Below, one piece after another: positions 56,260 through 64,000 of a stretch of DNA of 64,000 nucleotides (positions within the stretch are counted from its first letter, which is position 1; each line of letters opens with the position of its first letter). The stretch spans positions 1 through 64,000 of the forward strand of contig NZ_JAGGKK010000014.1 of assembly GCF_017873675.1 (NCBI RefSeq). The letters are read 5' to 3'. The notes beneath the pieces are model-generated. The model saw only the letters and a list, made by a program, of their open reading frames with translations, searched no databases and was not told the DNA's origin. The stretch comes from Virgibacillus litoralis. Its GTDB lineage: Bacteria > Bacillota > Bacilli > Bacillales > Amphibacillaceae. A program made the translations under genes and the position numbers.

Positions 56260-56703
56260 TCACCCACTTTGATACCTACGCTTTATAAGAAAACCAATAA
56301 TTACAAGTAAAACTCCAATGGCTAAAAAAACTAAGTCGTATAGCAGAGGATTTTCAGCTGCTGGTCTAACACGATGAACTTGTAATGTATGGTGATCAAT
56401 TATTCCTTCGACAATATTGAATACTCCACCACCTATAAAGATGCCACTGCTGAAAACCATCCAACTATGGCCAAGTTTGTTCTGTCTTGCATCCTGAAAA
56501 ATTTTAACTCCACCCCAAATAAGCAAAGCCGAAAATGCAGCAGTAAATAAGCCATCGGTAATAATTTCAAGCTTAATGTTAGGATTAAGTACCATATGAT
56601 GCCATTGCAATAACTGATGAAAAACAATCCCGTCCACAGCTCCCAGTAATCCCAATCCAAGAATAACAGCTGCTATGAATAAATTTTTATCTTCTTTAGT
56701 CAA
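56260..56703 (-). CDS. DUF2243 membrane protein
   Basis: 147 aa, four helices with conserved histidines: VDGIVFHQLLQWHHMVL and GGGVFNIVEGIIDHHTLQVH, typical of DUF2243, perhaps metal or heme binding. TTG 56703, 9 nt after AAAGGG, is preferred over the ATG at 56712 that overlaps that site. In one operon with the anchored protein. Confidence 0.8.
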   Translation of the reverse strand: MTKEDKNLFIAAVILGLGLLGAVDGIVFHQLLQWHHMVLNPNIKLEIITDGLFTAAFSALLIWGGVKIFQDARQNKLGHSWMVFSSGIFIGGGVFNIVEGIIDHHTLQVHRVRPAAENPLLYDLVFLAIGVLLVIIGFLIKRRYQSG

Positions 56704-56814
56704 ATAAATCATCCCTTTAATGGTTGTTTGCTACTTCGATTAATGCCCAAAATGAAGAAGAATATACCATTTTACTGTAAATTCCAAAGGGTAGGGGCAA
56801 ACTTCAACGTGAAT

Positions 56815-56853
56815 AAAACAAAGAGCGCAATTCTCTTTTTAAGAATTGCGCCG
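56815..56853 (-). terminator. Terminator of floT
   Basis: GGCGCAATTCTT / AGAATTGCGCTC with TTTGTTTT on the minus strand. Confidence 0.82.
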
Positions 56854-56872
56854 AAATTTATCTCTATATTTA

Positions 56873-58354
56873 TTAATTACCTGTAGCTTCTTCAGCAGTT
56901 GACGGTGTTTCCTCATTTGAACCTTTAGCTGCTGACGCTTCATGGTAATACTTTTCTTGTTGAGAACCAAAATGATCAGCATTTCCACGGGATACATAAC
57001 TCTCAAGCATTGCCTTCAAATCCATCCCCGTTGTTTCTTTTAATGATTCCTGAATACCGAGCATTGTTGATGTCACACTGTTTGTTATTTTTGATGTACC
57101 ACCTTGTGAATTTTCACCGCCCATATCAATCACTTTCATATCCTGAATCTGTGATAGTGGAGCGGCAACTTTTTCAGCGTAGTCAGGTAGCACATTGATA
57201 AGCATTTCTACAATCGCTGCTTCCCCATACTGCTCCATCGCTTTTGCCATGCGTTCTTTCGACTCAGCTTCGGCGATACCGCGCTGACGAATAACTTCTG
57301 CTTCGGACTCACCTTTAATGCGGCCTTTTTCTGCTTCAGCTTGAGCTGCTTTCGTCGTTTTATATGCTTCAGCATCGGCAATTGACCGACGACGTTTGTT
57401 TTCTTCTTCCTCAAGCTCAACGGCACGCTGTTTTTCAATATATTCTACTTTAAGTTCTTCATCCTTAACCTGCTGGGCTAGTTTCTGACGTTCCAACTCA
57501 CCAGCTTGCTCTGCATTTGCTCTTGCCCGGTTAGTTTCTTTCTCAAATTCAGCTTCTTTAATATCCTTGTCATTTTTGGATTGGGCAATTGCTGTTAATC
57601 GGCGGTTTTCTTCATCTTTAGCTTCCTGGTCATTCTGTGCTCGATAGATGCGTGTTTCCTTCTCCGCATCAGATTCTGCCTGATCTGCAAGCTTTTGTAC
57701 TTCTGCAATATGCGGGCGTCCTAATGCATCAATATAACCATTCTCAACATCAACATCTTCAACATCATTTAAGGCAAAAGATGTAATCTCGAAACCCATA
57801 CCTTTAAGGTCTGCTTCCGCAATTTTCTTCACCTGTGTATTTACTTCTTTAAAATCGTTGTAAATTTTTTCAATCGAAAGTGAAGCAATAATTGCACGCA
57901 AATGCCCATTTAATACATCTCTTAATTCAGATTCACGTTCATCTTGCTTTTTACCAAGGAATTTTTCCGCAAAATTGGCCATAATTGCTAACTCACTTCC
58001 AATACTGATGACAGCAGTGCTGACCACTCTTACTGGAATACCTTCCTTAGTGTATGCTTTTTCGGAGTCAACCTTCAGCTGAAAGGATGTTAAATCAATT
58101 GGCGTAGCAGTTTGGAACATACGCAGACGATAGCCACCGCCACGTATAATCTTTACCGAACGTCCATTTTCATCCTGGAATACATTTGTATCCTGCTCAG
58201 GGTCTCCTAGCTTAGGACCTGTGACTATTAGTGCTTCATTAGAACTAGCTGTTTTATAGCGCAGTCTAAAAATGAAAAATGCTATTGCTCCTGCAATAAT
58301 TGCTACAACACCAATAATTGCTAAAATCATTAAAAATAATGCATCTTGAAACAT
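56873..58354 (-). CDS. floT: Flotillin FloT
   Basis: 493 aa. N-terminal membrane segment (8-29), PHB/SPFH domain (about 35-200), a long Glu/Ala/Lys/Arg coiled coil (about 220-380) and a C-terminal flotillin tail (VIDMGGENSQGG; ETTGMDLKAMLESY). Scaffolds membrane microdomains and fluidity. A sigma-W-type promoter precedes it, as for B. subtilis yuaF-floT-yuaI; here the NfeD-like yuaF gene is absent. Confidence 0.93.
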   Translation of the reverse strand: MFQDALFLMILAIIGVVAIIAGAIAFFIFRLRYKTASSNEALIVTGPKLGDPEQDTNVFQDENGRSVKIIRGGGYRLRMFQTATPIDLTSFQLKVDSEKAYTKEGIPVRVVSTAVISIGSELAIMANFAEKFLGKKQDERESELRDVLNGHLRAIIASLSIEKIYNDFKEVNTQVKKIAEADLKGMGFEITSFALNDVEDVDVENGYIDALGRPHIAEVQKLADQAESDAEKETRIYRAQNDQEAKDEENRRLTAIAQSKNDKDIKEAEFEKETNRARANAEQAGELERQKLAQQVKDEELKVEYIEKQRAVELEEEENKRRRSIADAEAYKTTKAAQAEAEKGRIKGESEAEVIRQRGIAEAESKERMAKAMEQYGEAAIVEMLINVLPDYAEKVAAPLSQIQDMKVIDMGGENSQGGTSKITNSVTSTMLGIQESLKETTGMDLKAMLESYVSRGNADHFGSQQEKYYHEASAAKGSNEETPSTAEEATGN

Positions 58355-58417
58355 GTAAAAAATCCGCTCCCTTATAAAAATTTATGTTTCAACCACTGTT
58401 AAAAGTGGATATATTAC

Positions 58418-58445
58418 AATACGATTACATCTGTATAAAGTTTCA
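58418..58445 (-). promoter_or_regulatory. Sigma-W-type promoter of floT
   Basis: Minus strand TGAAAC, 16 bp, CGTATT, 63 bp before the start codon. Exact fit to the -35 and CGTA -10 of B. subtilis sigma-W promoters. Confidence 0.75.
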
Positions 58446-58711
58446 ATATTTGAATAATTTGTTCTTAAAGTATAAATTATTGTCCTTTTAGTAAGAATGC
58501 AGCTTGAATTTGCATTACACATTGGCTCCACAACGCGTAATTCTATTTATTTCTGATTCTTCCATCAGCGATGTAAAGAGTGTTATTGATTCTTGGCATA
58601 TCCTTGACTAAATATGGTTTAACCTTTAACATAGCGGTCCGTAATAATTATTTAACAAAATTTGTGAGCAAAATTTATGACAATATAAGAATAAAATTAT
58701 ATAATGCTTTT

Positions 58712-58888
58712 ATAATATAATACTCTTGGGAATAACTTTTAACAGCAAAGTCGTCATTACAGAGTTCGAGAATTTCGCGAGTTATGAGTACACGATCTCT
58801 ATTCAAAATTCGTGAAATGGTCACTCTTTGTTGCCAACGAATCGTTGTTAGCAAGACCTTACCATATATGATGGTTAGGTCTATTTTT
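58712..58888 (+). ncRNA. Candidate structured RNA or leader upstream of the DUF5392-like gene
   Basis: Sigma-A-like promoter ATGACA (58677-58682), 17 bp, TATAAT (58700-58705). About 180 nt on is a strong terminator, AGACCTTACCAT / ATGGTTAGGTCT plus TATTTTT (58854-58888). Between them are pairings such as CAACGA/TCGTTG and ATTTCGCGA with TTCGTGAAAT, and no open frame with a binding site. Either a small RNA or an attenuated leader of the gene at 58935. Confidence 0.45.
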
Positions 58889-58889
58889 A

Positions 58890-58902
58890 GCAGTTAAGAA
58901 GT
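58890..58902 (+). repeat. R1 fragment, copy K
   Basis: GCAGTTAAGAAGT, the first bases of R1, one base after the T5 tract of the terminator at 58854-58888; the rest of R1 is missing. Confidence 0.45.
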
Positions 58903-58934
58903 TCTCTTAAAAACCAAAATGTTAGGAGAGATGT

Positions 58935-59387
58935 TTGGTTATGAATAATTTCATGATGAATAATATGCCTGCCTTTATTGAAAAGGAAATACAGACAATT
59001 ACCGATATAGTTAAGCCACAGTTGAAAAAAAGTTCAAGATACCTTTTAATTGCGATACCGTCACTGGCAATTTCATTTACAAATCTGATATTGTTATTAA
59101 TCGTAGGCGGATGGAATATGGACAATATGCTTTATCTAGGGTTATACGCTTTAATGGGGGCAGTTGGTATTGCATTATATAAAGAATCGAAACATGTTAA
59201 AAAAGAAATGCAGCAGATAAGCATGGAACATATCATTGAGAGAATCAATAAAAGTGAGCATATGAATGATTATGCTAAGAATGAATACGTTAAGAACATT
59301 AAGGCTAAACCCAAATTCGGGTTCCACACCTTTTTAACCTTCTTAACTGAAGAAGATCAGCGTAAACAACGAATAATGGAAAATTAA
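58935..59387 (+). CDS. DUF5392-like two-helix membrane protein
   Basis: 150 aa: helical, charged N-terminus (AFIEKEIQTITDIVKPQLKK), two transmembrane helices (about 37-58 and 66-82), then a basic cytoplasmic tail ending KPKFGFHTFLTFLTEEDQRK. Family call is from memory. TTG 58935 lies 6 nt after AGGAG; the ATG two codons later is also possible. Confidence 0.7.
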   Translation: MVMNNFMMNNMPAFIEKEIQTITDIVKPQLKKSSRYLLIAIPSLAISFTNLILLLIVGGWNMDNMLYLGLYALMGAVGIALYKESKHVKKEMQQISMEHIIERINKSEHMNDYAKNEYVKNIKAKPKFGFHTFLTFLTEEDQRKQRIMEN

Positions 59388-59395
59388 TTTTTCGA

Positions 59396-59426
59396 GGACC
59401 TTTAATTGCTAAAGGTTCTTTTTTTT
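59396..59426 (+). terminator. Terminator of the DUF5392-like gene
   Basis: GGACCTTTA / TAAAGGTTC plus T8. The first part of R1 copy I begins two bases further on. Confidence 0.82.
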
Positions 59427-59428
59427 CG

Positions 59429-59740
59429 GCAGTTAAGAAACTACCATGGCTGCTGAATGCGCAGCCACTATTTAATTTTTCATATAGCAAATTTGAGGTT
59501 AGCGGACACCAAGGACCTTAATTCACACAAATACAGTCAAATAACCATGATATTTGTAAAATAAGGGCTTCTGTGTCCGGCTAACTTAGAGAAAGTTACT
59601 TTTATATAGAAATAGCGTCTCCTGTGTCCGCTAAAATCATGTTATAGAGGTATTTTCATACAAAGTATAAATAAGTTTCTACTGCATAAGTGCAACAAAG
59701 CTTATCTATATTAAAGATGGAGATAAGCCAAGTTTTCTGA
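59429..59740 (+). repeat. R1 element, copy I, split by a P1 element
   Basis: R1 starts at 59429 (GCAGTTAAGAAACTA), breaks off at 59443, and resumes at 59665 (CAAAGTATAAATAAGTTTCT then ACTGCATAAGTGCAAC), ending GCCAAGTTTTCTGA. The two half-stems match each other (AAACT/AGTTT) where other copies have AAAG/CTTT, proving they were one hairpin. The insert holds P1 copy 2. Confidence 0.82.
59502..59631. repeat. P1 palindromic repeat, copy 2
   Basis: Units GCGGACACCAAGGACCTTAA, TAAGGGCTTCTGTGTCCGG and AATAGCGTCTCCTGTGTCCG: an inverted copy of the first three units of copy 1. Spacer sequences differ between copies while units stay almost identical. Confidence 0.8.
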
Positions 59741-59745
59741 TAAAA

Positions 59746-60261
59746 TTATTGCATGTTATACCATGCCAAAGCACTTCTTTCTGTTTCCATGACAAACGCT
59801 GCTTTTCCATTTATGTAGGACTCCATATCATAGGGATGCTGTTCCATAAGTTTACGCTTTAAGGTCCCATACTCTTTCGCCACGTCTTGATGAGCACGTA
59901 GATAATCCCTAAATGCCAGATGTCGGTCAATGTGTGGACTCCCTGATTCAAAGACATGAATATGGTGTGTCCGATTATCTCCACCCTTCTGAAAATAACG
60001 TCGACCTGCTATTCCATACTCTCCCTTTGCCTCATATCCGATGCTTTCCATTGATCCGTTGCAGGAATCAATATCACTGATGTTTTTAACAACTGGCATG
60101 ATATCAATTACTGGTTTTGCTTCAAGTCCCTGTATTGACGTGCTGCCAATATGATGAATTTCTAAAACCTCTTTGCCAAAAATTACCCTTAATTTTTCCG
60201 CTTCTTCATTAAACATTAATGGCCACTTATCATTATGTGGCGTGACTTCTACCTTTCTCAT
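59746..60261 (-). CDS. GrpB family protein (UPF0157)
   Basis: 171 aa nucleotidyltransferase-like fold: VEVTPHNDKWPLMFNEEAEK, EIHHIGSTSIQGLEAKPVID (about 34-53) and HHIHVFESGSPHIDRHLAFR. Function uncertain. Its ATG overlaps the csaA stop by one base, so it is coupled to csaA. Confidence 0.88.
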   Translation of the reverse strand: MRKVEVTPHNDKWPLMFNEEAEKLRVIFGKEVLEIHHIGSTSIQGLEAKPVIDIMPVVKNISDIDSCNGSMESIGYEAKGEYGIAGRRYFQKGGDNRTHHIHVFESGSPHIDRHLAFRDYLRAHQDVAKEYGTLKRKLMEQHPYDMESYINGKAAFVMETERSALAWYNMQ

Positions 60262-60590
60262 TAAGATACACGTGTTCCATTCTCGACAGGCTCGTCTGGT
60301 CTTAAAAGCACTACATCATCTTTACCCGGAACACCGCCTATCACCAGGACCTCAGACTTAAAGCCCGCCACGCGCATAGGAGGAAAGTTCACTACTCCTG
60401 CTACTTGACGTCCAACTAGCTGTTCAGGTTCATAGCGATGCGTGATTTGAGCAGAAGATTGCTTTATGCCTATTTCGCCAAAATCAACCTCCAACTTAAT
60501 TGCCGGTTTTCGTGCTTCTGGGAAGGGCGATGCTTTCACTACAGTTCCAATGCGAATATCCAGTTCCATAAAATCTTCAATTGTTGCCAA
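60261..60590 (-). CDS. csaA: CsaA, tRNA-binding-domain chaperone-like protein
   Basis: 109 aa. OB-fold tRNA-binding domain: [40 protein letters not shown] and [18 protein letters not shown]. In B. subtilis CsaA is a dimeric secretion-linked chaperone. TTG 60590, eight bases after GGAGG, gives MATIEDF, matching the known N-terminus; the ATG at 60596 is too close to the site. Confidence 0.92.
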   Translation of the reverse strand: MATIEDFMELDIRIGTVVKASPFPEARKPAIKLEVDFGEIGIKQSSAQITHRYEPEQLVGRQVAGVVNFPPMRVAGFKSEVLVIGGVPGKDDVVLLRPDEPVENGTRVS

Positions 60591-60717
60591 AGTCATTACC
60601 TCCAATTATTTTTTATTTGCTTTAAGATTTATTTTATCCATAATTCAGCCAATAGAAGCAGATTAATTATCTTTGTCCTCGGAACCTCGATCATAATCTG
60701 ATTTCCCCAGAAAATAT

Positions 60718-60805
60718 TAGTAAACTTGGCTTATCGCCAAGCCTTAATGGCGAAAGCCTTAGTTGCACTTATGCAGTAAGAAAGGATTTATACTTTCTTA
60801 ACTGC
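60718..60805 (-). repeat. R1 element, copy J (full length)
   Basis: Both hairpins intact. Begins after TTTTCTA on the minus strand, inside the reading frame of the small peptide gene at 60788. Confidence 0.88.
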
Positions 60806-60856
60806 TAGAAAACCTGCTGATGATAGAATAGCTAAAACTGCTATTATAAAGCCCAT
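60788..60856 (-). CDS. Tiny hydrophobic peptide ending in R1 sequence
   Basis: 22 codons with a strong AGGAGG 8 nt before ATG 60856: GFIIAVLAILSSAGF, then LAVKKV and stop encoded by R1 copy J. Either a small peptide gene whose end was replaced when R1 arrived or chance. The HIT pseudogene is cut off in the same frame with a similar tail. Confidence 0.4.
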   Translation of the reverse strand: MGFIIAVLAILSSAGFLAVKKV

Positions 60857-60868
60857 TATCAGATCCTC

Positions 60869-61387
60869 CTAAAAAAATATATCTTCAAGCTGTTTTTTAT
60901 TTGTAACAACGATTGTCTTATTACAATACATTCCATACTTTTCAAAGAAGTTGAGCTTTCCTTCTTCTTCAAATCGTCTGTTCCATTTAAACATTTTGAA
61001 AAATATTTTAAGCGTGGGCGTATAATTTGATTTTTCTAAGCCAATTTTCTGTAAGATAAACCGCTTCAAAATTCTATAGTTCCTGATCGCATATTTTGTA
61101 TCTAAAAAAATAATTGTATCTGCTTTTTGAAAACTTTTCGATACCCACTCTTCGTTATGAACACCTTCAATTATCCAAGCATCAGAATCGATTAAAGTAT
61201 TTAAATATTCTTCTCTTTCTTTTTCAGATCGTCTTATGTCTCCAGCTTTGTGTCTTTTCCATACAACATTATCCAATTCGTAAAAAGGAACTTCTAATTT
61301 AGCTGCTAATTTTTTTGCTAATGTCGTCTTTCCACTTCCAACTGAGCCTATAATGTGTATTTTATTAGAGAGGTTTTTGGTTACCAT
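60869..61387 (-). CDS. P-loop kinase-like protein (FlaR/topology modulation family)
   Basis: 172 aa. Walker A GSVGSGKTT (about 14-22), then YELDNVVWK and DAWIIEGVHNEEWV, as in small adenylate-kinase-like proteins annotated as topology modulation or FlaR. Substrate unknown. ATG 61387, AGGTG 9 nt upstream; the GTG at 61399 lies in that site. Confidence 0.82.
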   Translation of the reverse strand: MVTKNLSNKIHIIGSVGSGKTTLAKKLAAKLEVPFYELDNVVWKRHKAGDIRRSEKEREEYLNTLIDSDAWIIEGVHNEEWVSKSFQKADTIIFLDTKYAIRNYRILKRFILQKIGLEKSNYTPTLKIFFKMFKWNRRFEEEGKLNFFEKYGMYCNKTIVVTNKKQLEDIFF

Positions 61388-61403
61388 ATTTTTTTGCACC
61401 TGC

Positions 61404-61913
61404 TTATTGTTTTAGGTACAATACCCGATACTCTTCATCATAATAATTATCATTGATAATGAGTGCGTGTTTTTCCGTGCCGAAGACTTTGAAGCCTAAT
61501 TTACTATATAGCCTCTTTGCACTTTCGTTCTTTGTTACGACCGTTAAATTAAGATTTTCTATTGTTTTTATTGATTTTGCGTGGTTGATTGCTTCTAATA
61601 AAATTTCATTACCAACACCTAACCCACGCATTCTGGGGCTCACATACATTGCTAATATGTTTGCTTTATGTTTTAGTTTTAACGGCGCTTCCTGCATTAA
61701 TGTAACAACACCAATTAGTTCATTATTATGGAATGCTCCAAATGTGAAGCTTCCCTCTTTTGATAGGTTTTTTGCTACACCTTCGACTGGATTTTCTCTG
61801 CTCATAGCCTCTTCATAGCTTGTAGCAAACGCCTCTGGATTTTGTTCTAATGCTTCTAATCTTAAATCCCAATACTTTTTTGCATCTGATGCATCTAATA
61901 ATCTAATATCCAT
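61404..61913 (-). CDS. GNAT N-acetyltransferase
   Basis: 169 aa: IRLLDASDAKKYWDLRLEAL at the start, acetyl-CoA segment MYVSPRMRGLGVGNEILLEA, and NESAKRLYSKLGFKVFG. AAGGAG before ATG 61913. 16 bp from the next gene, so likely cotranscribed. Substrate unknown. Confidence 0.85.
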   Translation of the reverse strand: MDIRLLDASDAKKYWDLRLEALEQNPEAFATSYEEAMSRENPVEGVAKNLSKEGSFTFGAFHNNELIGVVTLMQEAPLKLKHKANILAMYVSPRMRGLGVGNEILLEAINHAKSIKTIENLNLTVVTKNESAKRLYSKLGFKVFGTEKHALIINDNYYDEEYRVLYLKQ

Positions 61914-61937
61914 AAGTTCTCCTTAGACGATTTTTAG

Positions 61938-62129
61938 TTACATAGCCCCTCCACCACCGAATGGGCGTCTCCCTCTTTCTTTTTCAACTGCAATTTCCGT
62001 TTCTTTTTCCTGTTCTGTCTTTTCACGATGTGGATTATTACTACGTCTTTTCTTTTTACGTTTGTCGAGAAAAATCATGAAAGAAATAAATATAACCAAG
62101 AATATTCCCCATAAAACATTTGAAAGCAC
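61938..62129 (-). CDS. Small membrane protein
   Basis: 63 aa: one helix (NVLWGIFLVIFISFMIFL), then a very basic and Glu/Lys-rich tail ending RRPFGGGGAM. GTG start after GGGGGG. Not recognised. Confidence 0.6.
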   Translation of the reverse strand: MLSNVLWGIFLVIFISFMIFLDKRKKKRRSNNPHREKTEQEKETEIAVEKERGRRPFGGGGAM

Positions 62130-62157
62130 TCTATCCCCCCCATAACTTTCACTAAAA

Positions 62158-62571
62158 TTATCCCTCCACCATGGCTTGGTATACTAATTCTTCATCACTA
62201 ATTTCTACTATTACTAATGAAGGGGGATATTCACCATAATCCTTACCATTGGACATAAAAATTTTAGTGCCTTTTGGAAGTTTGGTTGCAAAAAGGTTCC
62301 TAAACCACCAAGTAGCTGTAGTCTGCTTTTTGATTTCACCAATCTTTTCTCCTTTGGTATAACGATTATCATCAAGCCATTCCTTATCTGAAACATTTGA
62401 ATAGATTAACCCATCTAACTTAAGGATATCCGCATCAGGGTTCCCTTTTAAAATATCCTTTGCGGTGGGGTTGCCTATACCACCAGAATTGAATGGAAAT
62501 GTATTAGTTAAGGCTAAGGTTGCCATAATGCCTAACAAGAGGCACAATGCTATGTAGATGATTACTTTCAA
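62158..62571 (-). CDS. Hypothetical anchored protein, paralogue of the 30020 lipoprotein
   Basis: 137 aa. Signal anchor (about 3-22) without a lipobox, then NPTAKDILKGNPDADILKLD, a Trp, KKQTTATWWF and ATKLPKGTKIFM. The shared pattern with the lipoprotein at 30020-30421 shows common descent with a different anchor. TTG 62571 after GGAGGGGGAG. Function unknown. Confidence 0.72.
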   Translation of the reverse strand: MKVIIYIALCLLLGIMATLALTNTFPFNSGGIGNPTAKDILKGNPDADILKLDGLIYSNVSDKEWLDDNRYTKGEKIGEIKKQTTATWWFRNLFATKLPKGTKIFMSNGKDYGEYPPSLVIVEISDEELVYQAMVEG

Positions 62572-62762
62572 GGCTCCCCCTCCTATCCTAAAGACTATCA
62601 ACCTCTGAACTTTTTTTTCGTGAGAAAATCCATTTAAATGCCCTGCCTATCGAGTTAGACTACAATCTAACTGAATTTTATCACAATTCATTTGCCCTTG
62701 GAATGACTTAAGCGAAAAATCCTCTTTAACGACCATCCGGGGTGCCAATCATAGTGCGTCTT

Positions 62763-63245
62763 TTACTTTTTCACAGCCATATATATTCTGTATCCATCAG
62801 AAGGAAAACCCTTGTATGGCCCCCACCATTTAGGATATTTTATTGGTATAATCGTGAGAAGAAAATTTAACATGTTAAACAGTGAAATACCGGCAGCAAA
62901 CTTCCCAATCTCTGGCTGCGTTATGTAAATGGAGAAAATATAAAACAGGATTGATAAAAAGAGTGACATTATTGGACCACCTGCCGCAATAATCCCTCTT
63001 TGGAAGTTCGTTTGCTTTACATCTCCTTTTGAAAAATTACAATAACCGAAAAAAGCTAAAGTAATATGGAAATGCATTCTACCAATCTTAAAGACTTCTT
63101 TATTACTCGTGTTAGCAGGTCCTAGGAAAACTCTTGCATTTTCGCATGTGAAAGCAATAATTCCAACTGCATGACCAACTTCATGAAGTAAGATAGATAA
63201 TGGGATGGCCACTATATAAAAGATAATAAATAGCATCATTTCCAT
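62763..63245 (-). CDS. Membrane metallopeptidase (site-2 protease-like)
   Basis: 160 aa, four helices. HEVGH (21-25) in helix 1 is the zinc site; the C-terminal GPYKGFPSDGYRIY resembles the NPDG aspartate motif of M50 proteases. Possibly cleaves membrane proteins. The binding site GAGGTGA overlaps the stop of the upstream hydrolase gene. The gap 62602-62762 shows no feature. Confidence 0.78.
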   Translation of the reverse strand: MEMMLFIIFYIVAIPLSILLHEVGHAVGIIAFTCENARVFLGPANTSNKEVFKIGRMHFHITLAFFGYCNFSKGDVKQTNFQRGIIAAGGPIMSLFLSILFYIFSIYITQPEIGKFAAGISLFNMLNFLLTIIPIKYPKWWGPYKGFPSDGYRIYMAVKK

Positions 63246-63249
63246 ATCT

Positions 63250-63984
63250 TCACCTCATGCCATGTTCGATATTCTGATCCGTGTCGTGCAGGAACATTTC
63301 TAATATTTTCGTATATAATTCTGGCTGTTCGGAATGAACTAGGTGCGATGCAAACGGAATTATAGATACATGAACATCTTCTTTCATTATTTGGTATAAT
63401 ATAGCACTGTTTGTTTCACCCTTATTTCCTTCACCAACCATATACAGAACGGGTGATTCAATACCATTCAAATCTTTTGTCTGCTGAAATGGATACCAAT
63501 CTTCATCCTTAGCCATATACAAAAACTGCTTCCAATCAGAACTATGTAGATTGTCAAAGTAATTTACCGTATCGTCATCTAATAATAATTGAGCCTGATG
63601 TTCTGCATCTTGTTTATGCATTTCGAGCCAGTTATCTGGTTTTTCCGCCAGAACACCAGAAATCGTCAAACTCCTCACCTTATTCGGATATTTTTTTGCA
63701 AAGAATAAACCAACTAAACCACCTAATGAGCAACCCACAATATGTGCAGATTTCACACCCAGATCGTTGAGTGTCTCAGCAACATCTGAAGCTGAATCAC
63801 AGAAAAAATTGGAAAAGTCGTTTTCAATTGATTTGCCGTGACCCCTCAAATCAGGAAGAATGATTTTATATTTATCCTTAAAATATTCTTTCTGGTACTC
63901 AAAATCTATTAAACCTGTCTGCAAACCCGTATGAAGAAATACAATAGGTTCTCCATCACCAAAAACGTCAGTATGTAATATCAT
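63250..63984 (-). CDS. Alpha/beta hydrolase
   Basis: 244 aa. Nucleophile elbow GCSLGG (Ser86), oxyanion FLHTG near residue 17, PDLRGHGKS, and C-terminal His in FASHLVHSEQ. Substrate unknown. ATG 63984 follows GTGGG by 7 nt; earlier starts (63990, 63996) remain possible so close to the window edge. Confidence 0.85.
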   Translation of the reverse strand: MILHTDVFGDGEPIVFLHTGLQTGLIDFEYQKEYFKDKYKIILPDLRGHGKSIENDFSNFFCDSASDVAETLNDLGVKSAHIVGCSLGGLVGLFFAKKYPNKVRSLTISGVLAEKPDNWLEMHKQDAEHQAQLLLDDDTVNYFDNLHSSDWKQFLYMAKDEDWYPFQQTKDLNGIESPVLYMVGEGNKGETNSAILYQIMKEDVHVSIIPFASHLVHSEQPELYTKILEMFLHDTDQNIEHGMR

Positions 63985-64000
63985 ATCCATTCCCACTTTT

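Noticed and set aside
60600-60717. 21-codon frame upstream of csaA on the minus strand as a leader peptide
   Set aside because: No convincing binding site and no stem-loop pair suggesting attenuation.

Overview
The window looks like chromosomal DNA of a low-GC, spore-forming member of the Bacillaceae, perhaps from the salt-tolerant Oceanobacillus/Virgibacillus/Lentibacillus group; the genus is inference. Support comes from the gene content: a spore-coat transglutaminase (tgl), two Spo0E-type phosphatases, a DUF3231 spore-type protein, YabR, DbpA, flotillin FloT with a sigma-W-type promoter, CcdA/TlpA, a KtrB/KtrD-type potassium channel, and strong AGGAGG ribosome binding sites with many TTG and GTG starts. 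I found no tRNA, rRNA, CRISPR array, prophage, integrase or transposase gene.

Layout. 0-13.6 kb: sugar dehydrogenase, acyl-CoA ligase with SDR, YitT protein, diguanylate cyclase, tgl, ABC-F protein YfmM, rhodanese-MBL protein, methyltransferase, and ccdA-tlpA. 14.2-24.3 kb: about twenty small genes, all on the minus strand, mostly single-domain proteins (effector-binding, GNAT, VOC, nucleotidyltransferase, P-loop kinase, peptidase S51-like, HHH), including a HIT gene broken by a repeat. 24.8-34.9 kb: lipoproteins, rifampicin phosphotransferase, serine hydrolase, phosphoesterase, a large membrane protein, and DbpA diverging from YabR. 35-39 kb: an ECF sigma factor with an LCP-type partner, two Spo0E genes with near-identical promoters, carbonic anhydrase. 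39-45.7 kb: a frameshifted lactate oxidase, two tandem-repeat arrays, a GlcD-like oxidase, an APH-like kinase and a DUF4349 lipoprotein. 45.8-64 kb: Ktr channel, TetR-MFS pair, a second ECF sigma/anti-sigma pair, DUF2243 pair, flotillin, GrpB/CsaA, and membrane proteins.

Regulation. ECF-type promoters lie before both sigma genes and before floT. A palindrome covers the predicted start site of the TetR-MFS operon. Both Spo0E genes share a sigma-A promoter with two Spo0A-box-like heptamers.

Most unusual content. (1) A family of about 90-nt, two-hairpin elements ('R1' here; 11 copies or fragments). Seven sit directly behind, or in one case inside, a Rho-independent terminator, always in the same orientation to the T-tract. 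One copy interrupts a HIT gene, and two copies carry further insertions. (2) Two families of 130-180 bp intergenic palindromic units ('P1', 'P2'). (3) A set of genes whose Shine-Dalgarno sequence points to AUU or AUC as the start codon, the clearest being a histidine phosphatase whose conserved N-terminus begins at AUC.
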